DNA of 64,000 bases, taken from the NCBI GenBank assembly GCA_934746645.1, contig CAKVFE010000002.1:1-64000 (forward strand). The letters run 5' to 3'. Source of the stretch: an uncultured Clostridia bacterium. GTDB taxonomy: Bacteria; Bacillota; Clostridia; Christensenellales; UBA1242. Position 1 is the stretch's first letter; each line of letters starts with the position of its first letter. A program made the translations under genes and the position numbers. A model generated the notes under the pieces. That model ran no database searches and was not told the DNA's origin. It worked only from the letters and a program-made list of their open reading frames with translations. Shown in pieces: positions 15,879-24,720 of the stretch.

Positions 15879-16457
15879 ATGAGATTAAAAGATGTAATAT
15901 ACAAAGAATTGGATTTGTTAAGCGATAAATTGCTTGTGGAAACAGATAAAAAAATGATAAAAGAATTAAATAAACAATATAAAAAATTATATAAAGAATA
16001 TATGGCTGTGATAGATAAAGATTGGACAGAATTAAAAAAAGATGATGTTGAAGGAGTATACGATGATTTAAAACCACATAGAAAAAAGATAATTTCAGAT
16101 GAAGAGTATGCTCAATTAATGGATAAATGGAGTAAAAAAGTAGGTGAAAAATTACTTTATCCACTAGAACAAAAATATCAAAATAGACGAAATATTTTGT
16201 TGGACTCAATAAAAGATATAATGACACCAGAAGAAATTAAAGAAGAATTAAGAAAATTTGATTACGATTGGGAACATAGAAAAGAAGAAGTAGAAGACAG
16301 AAAGAGAAGAAGACAAGAACATATACAATATGTAAATATGATAAATAGTATGACACCAGAAGAGTTGAAGAGATTTAGAAGTTTAAGAGATGAAGAACCA
16401 GAAAGAGATAAACTATATAAATCAGTAAGTGAAGTAAAAACTAAAGACGAGGAGTAA
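15879..16457 (+). CDS. Charged coiled-coil-like protein, tandem copy 2
   Basis: About 192 residues, paralogue of the preceding gene. Leader and ribosome site (AAAATTAGGAGTTTGTGGTT before the ATG) are identical to copy 1. The first ~110 residues have diverged strongly (shared KKIISDEEYAQLxDKWSKxVGE block only), while the last 83 residues are nearly identical. This mosaic suggests a recent conversion or selection on the C-terminal half. Unlike copy 1 it has no terminator behind it; the PIN gene begins 5 bases after its stop, so these two are translationally close. Function unknown. Confidence 0.6.
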   Translation: MRLKDVIYKELDLLSDKLLVETDKKMIKELNKQYKKLYKEYMAVIDKDWTELKKDDVEGVYDDLKPHRKKIISDEEYAQLMDKWSKKVGEKLLYPLEQKYQNRRNILLDSIKDIMTPEEIKEELRKFDYDWEHRKEEVEDRKRRRQEHIQYVNMINSMTPEELKRFRSLRDEEPERDKLYKSVSEVKTKDEE

Positions 16458-16462
16458 TTGAT

Positions 16463-17818
16463 ATGGTAAAGATAGCATTAGATACAAATACTATAATTGA
16501 TTATTCTGTATATATAGAAAAAAATGGTGGACAATTTTCCAAAACTCAAATTGAATCTTTAAAAAACCAAAAAATAAAATTTGTTAATGATTTAATTAAT
16601 AATCTTGATACTTTTTTTAATAATCCAGTAATAAAAAATCTTAATTTTTCTAGTAGAAATTTCCCAGACTATTATGCTATAAATCAGATGTATGTTGATA
16701 TGATAAAAAGTGGAAATCTTAAGGAAAGCCAACAAGATATACTTATTAATCAACTAAAAAGTAATTATAAAAATTTTTGTAAAAATTATTCAAAACTTGT
16801 TAATTATGACCATGTAAATAAGAAAACCATTAAAAATCCAATTTTAGAACAAAAAGTTGCCTTAGCAATTACAAATTCTGCTGATGATTATGAAACCATT
16901 AATAAACAATTAAATGAAGTATCATACAAATCAGAACTTACTAGAATGTTCGACTTAGGAAAAGGTAAAGATCCTAAAGTACAATTTATTATCACAAGTT
17001 ATGTTGAAGAAGAATTGTTTACACATATTTTAAATTCAAAAGAAAATATAGATGCTAGTTTAAATTGGTCAAAATCCAACCCAATTAAAACATACAATGA
17101 AACTATTATAAGAGATATAATGAAAAATTGTTCATTGTATAAATTTAGTGAAAAAGCTAAAGAAAGAGTTGAAATTTTGGCAAAAGCAATGACACAACCT
17201 TATGGTAAAAATAGAGGTGTCGATGATAAACATAATGCCCACGGAGATTTAGGGGATTCGGCTTGTGTTGCTGGTGCACAATGTATTGGTAAAGTGTTTG
17301 TAAGTAGAAATATTACTGATTTAAGAGGTAAGGGAATCAATATAAATCAAGTCGATCATAATAAAATAGCTAGAGAATATTTGATAGAAAAAGAAAAGGC
17401 TAAAAAATATGTTCCTTTAGCAAAAGATCATACTGAAGTAGCTATCAATCCAGAAGTTAAACACAAAAGTTTAGAATCTTCTACTATGGAAAAGATAGAA
17501 CAATTTAGAAATAATGATATATACAACACTATTATCAACCGAATAGAAGAAACAGTGTGCGAAGCTGGTAGACAATCTCAAATTTTGACACCAGTTGAGT
17601 TGATAGAAGAAGTTAAAGACAACAAAATAGAAGAAAAACCAGAGTTGTTGGGATTGGAAGTAACATTAACACAAGAAAATGTACATAAAGTAGAAGATGA
17701 CAATAGACAGTATCAATCAATATATGATATCAATTATGCTGAAACTCAACAGCAAGCTAAGTTAGATAATACATCGCCACAAACTTCTAATACCGATATG
17801 GGTATGGGTGGCAGATAA
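16463..17818 (+). CDS. PIN-domain protein (putative RNase), long form
   Basis: A 451-residue protein with PIN nuclease residues in order: Asp7 in KIALDTNTIIDY (first strand), Glu182-184 in TSYVEEELFTHIL, then Asp262/Asp265 in HGDLGDSACVAGA and Asn283/Asp286 in VFVSRNITDLRG. Together these could form the metal-binding acidic site. Between strand 1 and the second acid lies a ~160-residue helical insertion, far longer than in VapC toxins (~130 residues in total). The C-terminal ~110 residues look disordered and end in a Met/Gly tail. It follows the copy-2 gene by 5 bases. PIN proteins are mostly RNases, often toxins; that the upstream charged proteins act as partners or inhibitors is inference from position only. 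Confidence 0.65.
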   Translation: MVKIALDTNTIIDYSVYIEKNGGQFSKTQIESLKNQKIKFVNDLINNLDTFFNNPVIKNLNFSSRNFPDYYAINQMYVDMIKSGNLKESQQDILINQLKSNYKNFCKNYSKLVNYDHVNKKTIKNPILEQKVALAITNSADDYETINKQLNEVSYKSELTRMFDLGKGKDPKVQFIITSYVEEELFTHILNSKENIDASLNWSKSNPIKTYNETIIRDIMKNCSLYKFSEKAKERVEILAKAMTQPYGKNRGVDDKHNAHGDLGDSACVAGAQCIGKVFVSRNITDLRGKGININQVDHNKIAREYLIEKEKAKKYVPLAKDHTEVAINPEVKHKSLESSTMEKIEQFRNNDIYNTIINRIEETVCEAGRQSQILTPVELIEEVKDNKIEEKPELLGLEVTLTQENVHKVEDDNRQYQSIYDINYAETQQQAKLDNTSPQTSNTDMGMGGR

Positions 17819-17833
17819 AATTAAGGATATACT

Positions 17834-18466
17834 ATGGATAAAGATTATATTTATAACAATTCAATAATATTGATAGGACCAGTAGGAGTAGGTAAGAGTA
17901 TTATTTCTGATGCGTTGACTCGCAAACTTGGTTGCAACCAAATAAGCCTAGATGACTACAGAAAAGTATATTATCCTAAATATGGATTTGATAAAGAAAA
18001 ATCTACTCAACTTTTAAAACAATCTCCAAAGTTATGGTTGGAATATCAAAAGCCTTTTGAAATAAGACTTGTAAAAGAAGTTTTGCAAAATTTGTATGAA
18101 CCTGCAGTAATAGATTTTGGTGCAAGTCAATGTTGTTATGATGATGCAGAAAGCCAAACTATTGTTGCCCAACTTTTACAACCATTTAGACACATTATAG
18201 CTTTAGAATATCCTAGTTATGCATTAAAATTTGCCGAAACAAAGCCACTTAATAAAGATGTATTTTTACATACTGACCAATATGATAAGTTGGCAAAATA
18301 CAAATTTATATGTGATATTTATAATGTTGATAATGACAATTTGATTATGCAAAGTGATACTCTACCATCAGTAAACAATATGAAAATTATGCGTCAAGCA
18401 GATGCTATAATTGATAGGTATCGTATGCTTAATCATTTACACGACAGTAATGAACGAAAATATTAA
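17834..18466 (+). CDS. P-loop kinase-like protein
   Basis: A 210-residue protein with a Walker A GPVGVGKSIISDAL at residues 15-28, followed by CNQISLDDYRKVYYPKYGF, a DxD-like acidic step typical of shikimate/gluconate kinases and related small-molecule kinases. VIDFGASQ near 95 may serve as the substrate-binding strand. No clear lid arginine motif. It is too divergent to name a substrate. AAGGATATACT precedes the ATG, 15 bases after the PIN gene, so it closes the same transcription unit as the duplicated pair and the PIN protein. Confidence 0.6.
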   Translation: MDKDYIYNNSIILIGPVGVGKSIISDALTRKLGCNQISLDDYRKVYYPKYGFDKEKSTQLLKQSPKLWLEYQKPFEIRLVKEVLQNLYEPAVIDFGASQCCYDDAESQTIVAQLLQPFRHIIALEYPSYALKFAETKPLNKDVFLHTDQYDKLAKYKFICDIYNVDNDNLIMQSDTLPSVNNMKIMRQADAIIDRYRMLNHLHDSNERKY

Positions 18467-18478
18467 AAAATCGCTTTA

Positions 18479-18556
18479 AAAAGTGCAAAATAATCTTGAC
18501 AAATAATCTATAATTATTTATACTTTATTTGCAATATTTAAGGTTGCACTTTTTTT
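18479..18556 (+). terminator. Long-range hairpin and T-run enclosing the rplM promoter
   Basis: AAAGTGCAA (about 18480-18488) can pair with TTGCACTTT (18543-18551), followed by T7. The ~54-base loop contains the rplM promoter. For upstream transcripts it can act as a terminator; transcripts starting at the inner promoter carry only GCAA...TTGC before the T-run, a possible weak attenuator in the L13 leader. Confidence 0.45.
18496..18524 (+). promoter_or_regulatory. Promoter of rplM-rpsI
   Basis: TTGACA (18496-18501), 17 bp, TATACT (18519-18524). Gives a ~100-nt leader before the L13 start. Confidence 0.85.
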
Positions 18557-18629
18557 TGTACTAGCCCCACAAACTAAAGGCAAACATTAAATTGAATAAT
18601 TTTAATATAATTTTAGGAGATTAATATAT

Positions 18630-19073
18630 ATGAAAACAGTTATGGCAAATGCACAAACTGTCAAGAGTGAGTGGTTGTTAGTAGACGCTGCTGGTATGCC
18701 TTTAGGTAGAGTAGCTAGTCAAGTTGCATCAATTCTTCGTGGCAAACACAAACCAACATACACCCCTCATTGTGACGCAGGTGATTATGTAGTAGTAATC
18801 AATACAGATAAAATGGTTCTAACAGGAAAGAAATTGACAGATAAATATTATTATCGTCATACAGGTTATCCTGGTGGACTTAAACAAACAGCATACAAAG
18901 ACCTTATGGCTACAAAGAGCGATTTCGTTCTAGAAAAAGCAGTTAAGGGTATGCTTCCTAAAAATAGTTTAGGTAAAGATATGTTTAGAAAACTTAAAGT
19001 ATACAAGGGCGCTGAGCATCCACATACAGCTCAACAACCAAAACCATACAAATTAGTAGGAGGAGTTAAGTAA
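18630..19073 (+). CDS. rplM: Ribosomal protein uL13
   Basis: A 147-residue 50S protein. It shows the standard blocks WLLVDAAGMPLGRVASQVASILRGKHKPTYTPH (given here as landmarks around residues 15-45), KMVLTGKKLTDKYYYRHTGYPGG, MLPKNSLGKDMFRKLKVY and a final HPHTAQQP. Length is normal for the family (~143). AGGAG at 18615 precedes the ATG. Its stop shares a base with the start of rpsI (TAATG), the usual L13-S9 arrangement. Early assembly protein of the large subunit. Confidence 0.97.
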   Translation: MKTVMANAQTVKSEWLLVDAAGMPLGRVASQVASILRGKHKPTYTPHCDAGDYVVVINTDKMVLTGKKLTDKYYYRHTGYPGGLKQTAYKDLMATKSDFVLEKAVKGMLPKNSLGKDMFRKLKVYKGAEHPHTAQQPKPYKLVGGVK

Positions 19074-19495
19074 TGGCAGCTAAAAAATCTATCCCTGCAG
19101 CTAAGACAGTAGAATTTAGTGCTACAGGTCGTCGTAAACAATCTATTGCTAGAGTTAGACTTATCCCTAATGGTAATGGTACAATTACTGTTAATAAAAA
19201 GGCTCTTGAAGAGTTCTTTGGTCTTGGTACTCTACAACTAATCGTTAACCAACCACTAGAACTTACTAATACAGTTGGTAAGTATGACATCGTTGTTAAT
19301 GTACACGGTGGTGGTTTAAGTGGTCAAGCTGGCGCTATCCGTCAAGCTATCGCTAGAGCATTGGTTAAATCAGAACCAAACTTGAAAGATGATATTAAGA
19401 AAGCAGGTTTCTTAACTAGAGATTCTAGAGTTAAAGAGCGTAAAAAACCTGGTCTTAAGAAAGCTAGAAAATCTCCACAATTTAGCAAGCGTTAA
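19073..19495 (+). CDS. rpsI: Ribosomal protein uS9
   Basis: A 140-residue 30S protein. It has the signatures FSATGRRKQSIARVRLIPNGNG, GGGLSGQAGAIRQAIARAL and a basic C-terminal tail RKSPQFSKR that reaches the P-site tRNA. AGGAGG in the end of rplM acts as ribosome site and the start overlaps the rplM stop by one base. Followed by a strong terminator. Confidence 0.97.
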   Translation: MAAKKSIPAAKTVEFSATGRRKQSIARVRLIPNGNGTITVNKKALEEFFGLGTLQLIVNQPLELTNTVGKYDIVVNVHGGGLSGQAGAIRQAIARALVKSEPNLKDDIKKAGFLTRDSRVKERKKPGLKKARKSPQFSKR

Positions 19496-19509
19496 TATTT
19501 GGAGTTTAA

Positions 19510-19539
19510 AAACCTTGAGTGTTATCTCAAGGTTTTTTT
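19510..19539 (+). terminator. Terminator of rplM-rpsI
   Basis: AAAACCTTGAG/CTCAAGGTTTT with loop TGTTAT and T7. Confidence 0.9.
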
Positions 19540-19611
19540 GTATTAATAATATTTTTGATAGTTAAAAAATACATTTTGTGTTACAATTATTTTTAGTTAA
19601 AGGAGAATGCA

Positions 19612-20196
19612 ATGGAAAAATTAACTCAAGCCGAATACTTAGATAGAAATGAATTATTTTCTTGTATTGACAATATGTTTGAGATGTCTAAGCAAGTAAG
19701 AGTATATAGACATCTTACTGACTATTCGGGCAACTATGACGAAATATACAACGAATATGCTGTTTTAAACTTAAAAGAAGTTGAGCAGATGCTTACTGAT
19801 TATTATTTGGACAATGTTATGTTGGACGGAGATAAAGACATAGAACATACATATTTTGTCCCTGAAGATGTGACAACATATTTAAAGTTTGAGGCACTAA
19901 GAGCATTGGTTTACAATCACTTGGGACAAAAGACTTATGCAACTAGCGTTTGTGGTCAATCTGACTTTGTTATTTTTGACAACTCAGCAGTTATATTGTT
20001 GGACTTTACCAATGAAGGTGCATTGAAAGGTGGATATTTAAGTACACTACCTAAGGATATCCAACTTGTTAGTGCCGAATATGAAACTTATAAAAAATCT
20101 GCAGTTGATTACCTAAAAAGAGTACCTTGCGAAACAAGTACAAAAAATGGTATTAATAGAAAAATTAATCAACTTAAAAAATCATTGTCACTATAA
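19612..20196 (+). CDS. Hypothetical protein, 194 residues
   Basis: Soluble, acidic N-terminal half (DYSGNYDEIYNEYAVLNLKEVEQML) and a C-terminal lysine-rich helix. AAAGGAG sits 7 bases upstream of the ATG and TTACAAT forms an extended -10 at about 19581-19587, so it is a real gene. No known motif, signal peptide or membrane span. It sits alone between the ribosomal operon and the YwlE-like gene. Function unknown. Confidence 0.55.
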   Translation: MEKLTQAEYLDRNELFSCIDNMFEMSKQVRVYRHLTDYSGNYDEIYNEYAVLNLKEVEQMLTDYYLDNVMLDGDKDIEHTYFVPEDVTTYLKFEALRALVYNHLGQKTYATSVCGQSDFVIFDNSAVILLDFTNEGALKGGYLSTLPKDIQLVSAEYETYKKSAVDYLKRVPCETSTKNGINRKINQLKKSLSL

Positions 20197-20268
20197 AGAT
20201 TTTTATATACAACTTAAATTTTAGTCTGTTTAAAATTAAACATAATATAGCCCTATTTATGGAGTAGT

Positions 20269-20712
20269 ATGAAAAAGATAATATTTGTTTGTACTGGTAA
20301 TACCTGTAGAAGTCCTATGATAGAACAGATATTGAAACACAAACTTAAACTTAATAATATTAAAGGTGTTACTGTGACAAGTGCAGGTATTATGGCAGAC
20401 CCCAATACATATACCAATACTAACACTATAAAAGCACTAGAAAATATGGGCATACATTGTAGAAAAAAGAAAGCAAAACAGCTAACAAAAAATATGGTGG
20501 ACGACAATACTTTGCTAGTGGCAATAACATCTAATCATAAAGAATATATCCACAATGTAGGAAAGACTATATCTTTATCTGATTTGGCTAGTGGTATTGA
20601 TGTTTTGGATCCGTATGGACAAGACTTAGTTGTATATGAAAAGTGTGCAAAAATATTTGATTTTATAACAGACGAAATGGTACAGCTTATTAAGAAAGGA
20701 GAACTTATATGA
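20269..20712 (+). CDS. Low-Mr phosphatase, YwlE-type (protein-arginine or tyrosine phosphatase)
   Basis: A 147-residue phosphatase of the LMW-PTP fold. The P-loop VCTGNTCRSPM (residues 7-17) has the catalytic Cys8 and Arg14; Thr at the position after Cys (CTGNTCR) is what distinguishes the arginine phosphatase YwlE from tyrosine phosphatases. The general acid Asp is in VLDPYGQDLVVYEKC near residue 125. It overlaps rpiB by 4 bases (ATGA), the same order as ywlE-rpiB in Bacillus, which supports YwlE orthology. YwlE removes phosphate from arginines marked by McsB for ClpCP degradation. No mcsB is in the window. Confidence 0.8.
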   Translation: MKKIIFVCTGNTCRSPMIEQILKHKLKLNNIKGVTVTSAGIMADPNTYTNTNTIKALENMGIHCRKKKAKQLTKNMVDDNTLLVAITSNHKEYIHNVGKTISLSDLASGIDVLDPYGQDLVVYEKCAKIFDFITDEMVQLIKKGELI

Positions 20713-21155
20713 TATATTTAGCAACAGACCATAATGGTGTTGAAAAAATGAATTTTGTTAAAGAATGGCTTACTAAAAATGGCTATGAATATGTATCTTG
20801 TGGTGCAGATACTTATGACAAATCAGACTCCTATGTTGACTATATAAAGAAAGCCAACGAATTGGTTAAACAAGAAGGCAATTTGGGTATCTATATGTGT
20901 GGTACTGGACTTGGTGCAAGTATTGCTGCCAATAGATGTAAAGGTATAAGAGCAGTACTATGCAATATGCCAGAATCTGCTTATTTAGGTAGATTTCACA
21001 ATAATGCCAATGTTTTGGTTGTAAGTGGTGGATATAAAGGATATCCAAAACTAAGCAAACATAAATTGGTAAAAATATTGAAGACTTTTTTGACTACACC
21101 ATTTGAAGGTGATAGACATATACAAAGAATTAAAGACTTAGACGAAATGTATTAA
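20709..21155 (+). CDS. rpiB: Ribose-5-phosphate isomerase B
   Basis: A 148-residue RpiB/LacAB family isomerase converting ribulose-5-phosphate and ribose-5-phosphate in the pentose phosphate pathway. It has the N-terminal ATDHNGVEKMNFVKEWL (relatives: sDHaG...K..i...L), the catalytic-cysteine loop MCGTGLGASIAANRCKGIRAVLC and the closing HNNANVLVVSGG. AAAGGAG lies 8 bases upstream. Second gene of the YwlE-like/rpiB pair; a terminator follows at 21203. Confidence 0.92.
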   Translation: MIYLATDHNGVEKMNFVKEWLTKNGYEYVSCGADTYDKSDSYVDYIKKANELVKQEGNLGIYMCGTGLGASIAANRCKGIRAVLCNMPESAYLGRFHNNANVLVVSGGYKGYPKLSKHKLVKILKTFLTTPFEGDRHIQRIKDLDEMY

Positions 21156-21202
21156 TATAATACTAAATTTAACTTATCAATTTATTCATAATTAGATAAT
21201 TA

Positions 21203-21240
21203 CACTCATAAATATATTGTATATTTGTGGGTGTTTTTTT
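21203..21240 (+). terminator. Terminator abutting the next start codon
   Basis: CACTCATAAATATA pairs with TATATTTGTGGGTG (14 bp, two G-U) over a TTG loop, then T7 and immediately ATG at 21241. Confidence 0.75.
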
Positions 21241-21915
21241 ATGAAAAAATTGTATTTATCTCTTTTATCAATAGTTTGTGTTTTTATACTTTGTGGCTGT
21301 GGGTATAGTCGAATATATGATATGGCTCATAGCAATGTTGCTGAATGTAGACAAGTGATGTATGTAGGCAAAACCAACAATTTAAGTGTCAATCTAATAA
21401 GTGGCACACGAGAACAAAATTATGTTGTTAATGGGTATTGTACCGATAGTATATCATTTGGAGTTTTGACATTTAAGATATTGACTGATATCAATATTGA
21501 TACAGCCAATTATGTCTTGACTATAGGTACTACACGATATGACGGAATACTAGAACGCAATCCTTATGACAATACTTATATGTGTGATGTAAAAACATTG
21601 ATTAACACCAACGATGTAATTACTGCAAAAATCATTGCTGGTGAGTTTGTAGAAAGTGTAGAGTTAAATAACATAACTGCAGAGTGGAATGTCAATAGTG
21701 ACAATGCTCTTAAATTGGCTGTATCCGAACTAACTAAAGAACTAAAAACATTTATTGAAAATGACGAGTTTAAAGCAGAATGTTATATAAAAATAGTCAA
21801 TGATGATGAAGTCAACGAAATGTATTATTGGTATGTAAGTTTTGTTGGTCGCAATGGCAAAACTTATGCAGTAATTATTGACCCAATATCCAACGAAATA
21901 TTAGCTAAAAAATAA
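21241..21915 (+). CDS. Lipoprotein, PepSY-like C-terminus
   Basis: A ~224-residue lipoprotein: basic start MKKLYLS, hydrophobic core, then lipobox L-C-G-C (ILCGC near residue 18) giving a lipidated Cys. The body is beta-rich; the end (YYWYVSFVGRNGKTYAVIIDP then SNEILA) resembles a PepSY/YpeB-type strand pattern. The frame opens at 21217, but only the start at 21241 gives a signal peptide. No Shine-Dalgarno is visible, since a terminator T-run occupies that place, so how it is expressed is unclear. Function unknown. Confidence 0.6.
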   Translation: MKKLYLSLLSIVCVFILCGCGYSRIYDMAHSNVAECRQVMYVGKTNNLSVNLISGTREQNYVVNGYCTDSISFGVLTFKILTDINIDTANYVLTIGTTRYDGILERNPYDNTYMCDVKTLINTNDVITAKIIAGEFVESVELNNITAEWNVNSDNALKLAVSELTKELKTFIENDEFKAECYIKIVNDDEVNEMYYWYVSFVGRNGKTYAVIIDPISNEILAKK

Positions 21916-22266
21916 GTATTTAGATTATAAAAAATATTGGATACTGGACAATATTTGATTGGTTAATATAAAACTAAAATTATTAAGTATTGGAAAATAT
22001 AATAAATATAAAAAGTGGACTAAAGTGTTCACTTTTTTTGTCTTTATTAGGACTTTATGTACTTATATTGCAATATTGATATGGTGTATTAATGCAAAAT
22101 CACAAGTTTAATAGTTTGTGCTTGTTTTTTTTATTAATTTAGTATATTATTTAACTATAATTTAGATTATAATCAGTACTATGTGTAGTATTGTTGATAT
22201 TAATAGTTAATTGATTTTTTGTGTTGATATAGACTAAAGGTCTATTGGATATTTTTAGGAGATTGT
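21916..22266. other. Intergenic stretch with terminator
   Basis: Contains an intrinsic terminator at 22012-22040 (AAAGTGGAC/GTTCACTTT with T7) and a weaker CACAA/TTGTG hairpin with T8 near 22100-22130. The rest is AT-rich; no coding signal seen. Confidence 0.6.
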
Positions 22267-23061
22267 ATGGATATTAAAAATAATATTATCAAACCTGTGT
22301 TATATACATTTTTAGCAATGTTGTTTTTGTTGATTGCTATTTTTAGTGTGTTGCATTTTTTTTATCCGTTGACACTAAGCAACTGGTTTTATAGTATGGG
22401 TGCCAATCAACTTGCTGTTGATTATCTTGAGCGTTCGTATGAAAAGACAAAAGAATATAGTCAGTTGTATTCTTTAATTAACTTAAGTATTAAAACCAAT
22501 AGTTATGAAAAAATTGAAAAGTATTATGAAGTATTTAGTGAAGATGAAAAATACTCTGAGTTTGTTACTAAAGTAGACATCAATAATGCTACAAAAAAGA
22601 CAAGCAACTTAGTAAAAGCAACAATGTACAGTGAAGACAATTATTTGAAAAACAAATATGTTTTAGCTTTGGTAAAATTAAATAAAATAGATAAAGCTTT
22701 TGATTATGCTATGCAAAATACTAATTTTGATATAACAGCTGAAACTATTGGCAATTATGTATTTACAAATATCTTTAATATTGAAGTTGAGTTTGATAGT
22801 GTGTTTAACGACAATAGTATTAATACAAAAGTCGAAAAATGTTTTGAAGATTCAATAACTGCATTTAATAGCTATGTTAATAAAGAAGATTTGGATACAG
22901 CATCAAAAATTACAGCGTTAGTACTTGGTAGAAGAGTAAACGAGATTGGTAAAAATTTGAAAGCGATTAAAGATTTTAATGCAGAGTTGGTATCTTTATC
23001 TGATGAGGATATTAATTTAAAGATATTAGATGTTAGTAAAAATATGACTTTGTTTGTGTAG
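22267..23061 (+). CDS. Membrane-anchored helical-repeat protein, unknown
   Basis: A 264-residue protein with one N-terminal membrane helix (about 12-35) and a helical extracytoplasmic or cytoplasmic body of TPR-like character (MGANQLAVDYLERSYEKTKEY; LALVKLNKIDKAFDYAMQN). TAGGAG lies 6 bases before the ATG. It is 9 bases upstream of hflX and likely in its operon. TPR-like proteins usually scaffold complexes; no partner can be named. Family not recognised. Confidence 0.55.
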   Translation: MDIKNNIIKPVLYTFLAMLFLLIAIFSVLHFFYPLTLSNWFYSMGANQLAVDYLERSYEKTKEYSQLYSLINLSIKTNSYEKIEKYYEVFSEDEKYSEFVTKVDINNATKKTSNLVKATMYSEDNYLKNKYVLALVKLNKIDKAFDYAMQNTNFDITAETIGNYVFTNIFNIEVEFDSVFNDNSINTKVEKCFEDSITAFNSYVNKEDLDTASKITALVLGRRVNEIGKNLKAIKDFNAELVSLSDEDINLKILDVSKNMTLFV

Positions 23062-23070
23062 GAGGAGAGT

Positions 23071-24633
23071 ATGAAAGTAGATTCTAGTTTGCCTAGAGAT
23101 TTTAAAGAAAAGTTGGCAAAATATATTAATACAACTTTTTCAAAATATGATTTTGTTGATATGAGTTTGCTAGAGTCTATGGTTAATATTACAACTCATA
23201 CCAATTTACAAGTAGATGCTTTAATCAATAGAAAAGGAAAGGTTGAAGATATACTTGTATCAGCAAAAGATAGAGCAGATTATTCGGATATAGTTAAGGG
23301 CAACGGATTAAGACTTATACACACTGTGCCTAAGGGTGATAGTACTCTAAGTGCAGTAGACAAATCTATACTTTTAAGTTATGGCTTTGATTGTATATGT
23401 GTTGTAGGTTGTGATAAAAAAGCAGTTGATGCTTGTGTAGGATTTGAAAAAGATGGTAAAGTCGAAATTGTAAAAGTACCTGTTTTGGATTATATCAATA
23501 AGTATGGATTACTTGATAAAATGAAAGAGTATAATGATTTGCGTGTAGACAATACTGACAAAGATAATACTCAATCTCAACAAACAGCTATTCTTGTGAT
23601 GGCGGAAGTTGATAAGGACGACAATATCGAATCTGATTTGCCAGAGCTAGAAGGTCTTGCGACAACTGCAGGTATTAAAGTTGTTGATAAACTATGGCAA
23701 AAAAGAGCAAAGCCTGACCCTAAATATATGATTGGAGAAGGCAAACTTGATGAGTTGTCCCAACTAGTTAAACTTAAAAATGTCGATATGGTCATTTTTG
23801 ACAATGCACTTAATGGTAGTAAGATAAACAACCTAGAATTAGCATTGGGTGTAAAAGTTATAGATAGAAGTATGTTGATACTAGATATTTTTGCTATGCG
23901 TGCAAAAACAAGTGAAGGTAAACTTCAGGTAGAACTTGCTCAATTAAAAAACTCATTACCTAGACTTGCTGGACTTAGTGGTACAGAAGGTAGATTTGGT
24001 GTTGGTGTAGGTATGAGAGGTCCGGGAGAAACCAAACTAGAACTTAACAAGCGTGTAGTTATGGACAAAATACTAAAACTTGAAAAACAACTAAAAAATG
24101 TTAAGGTTACTAGAGAAAACAATAGAAAAAATAGATATTCGTCCAACAAAAAGACAGTTGCTATAGTTGGATACACCAATAGTGGCAAAAGTACACTTAT
24201 GAATCTACTAACTAGAGAAAACTTGTATGCTAAAGACGAATTGTTTGCTACATTGGATACAACTACTCGTAATTTATGGCTAGACAAAAACACTGAAATA
24301 TTGCTAATAGATACAGTTGGATTTATCAACAAATTGCCACACGAATTTATTGATGCGTTTAGTTCGACATTGGAAGAAACCAAATATGCTGATATGCTTA
24401 TGCATGTTGTAGATATTTCTGACCCAAATTATGAAAAGCAAATGGCTGTAGCAAAAGATGTTTTGCAAAAGATTGGGGCAGACGCACCAGTGCTTACAGT
24501 ATTTAACAAAATCGACAAATTGCAAGATTTTGAAAAAGAAAATAGCAAAGATGTGGTTTATATATCAGCTAAGAAAAATATTGGCATAGACCAATTAAAA
24601 GCCAAAATTATATCTATGGTTAATAAAAAATAA
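23071..24633 (+). CDS. hflX: Ribosome-splitting GTPase HflX
   Basis: A 520-residue GTPase. The N-terminal HflX domain contains DPKYMIGEGKLDEL (nucleotide-binding glycine-rich segment) and the family hallmark SLPRLAGLSGTEGRFGVGVG-type stretch with RGPGETKLE. The GTPase domain has G1 GYTNSGKSTL (~370), G2 FATLDTTTR, G3 DTVGF, G4 NKID. HflX binds stalled 70S ribosomes and splits them after heat or antibiotic stress. AGGAGG gives a strong start. The N-terminal ~170 residues before the core are longer than in E. coli, as is common in clostridia. Confidence 0.93.
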   Translation: MKVDSSLPRDFKEKLAKYINTTFSKYDFVDMSLLESMVNITTHTNLQVDALINRKGKVEDILVSAKDRADYSDIVKGNGLRLIHTVPKGDSTLSAVDKSILLSYGFDCICVVGCDKKAVDACVGFEKDGKVEIVKVPVLDYINKYGLLDKMKEYNDLRVDNTDKDNTQSQQTAILVMAEVDKDDNIESDLPELEGLATTAGIKVVDKLWQKRAKPDPKYMIGEGKLDELSQLVKLKNVDMVIFDNALNGSKINNLELALGVKVIDRSMLILDIFAMRAKTSEGKLQVELAQLKNSLPRLAGLSGTEGRFGVGVGMRGPGETKLELNKRVVMDKILKLEKQLKNVKVTRENNRKNRYSSNKKTVAIVGYTNSGKSTLMNLLTRENLYAKDELFATLDTTTRNLWLDKNTEILLIDTVGFINKLPHEFIDAFSSTLEETKYADMLMHVVDISDPNYEKQMAVAKDVLQKIGADAPVLTVFNKIDKLQDFEKENSKDVVYISAKKNIGIDQLKAKIISMVNKK

Positions 24634-24720
24634 TTGTATATGTAAACACTATATATTTGATTGAGTACTTTGTATTTTAGTATGTATTTATCAAATAAAA
24701 TTTAATTAAAAAAATAAATA

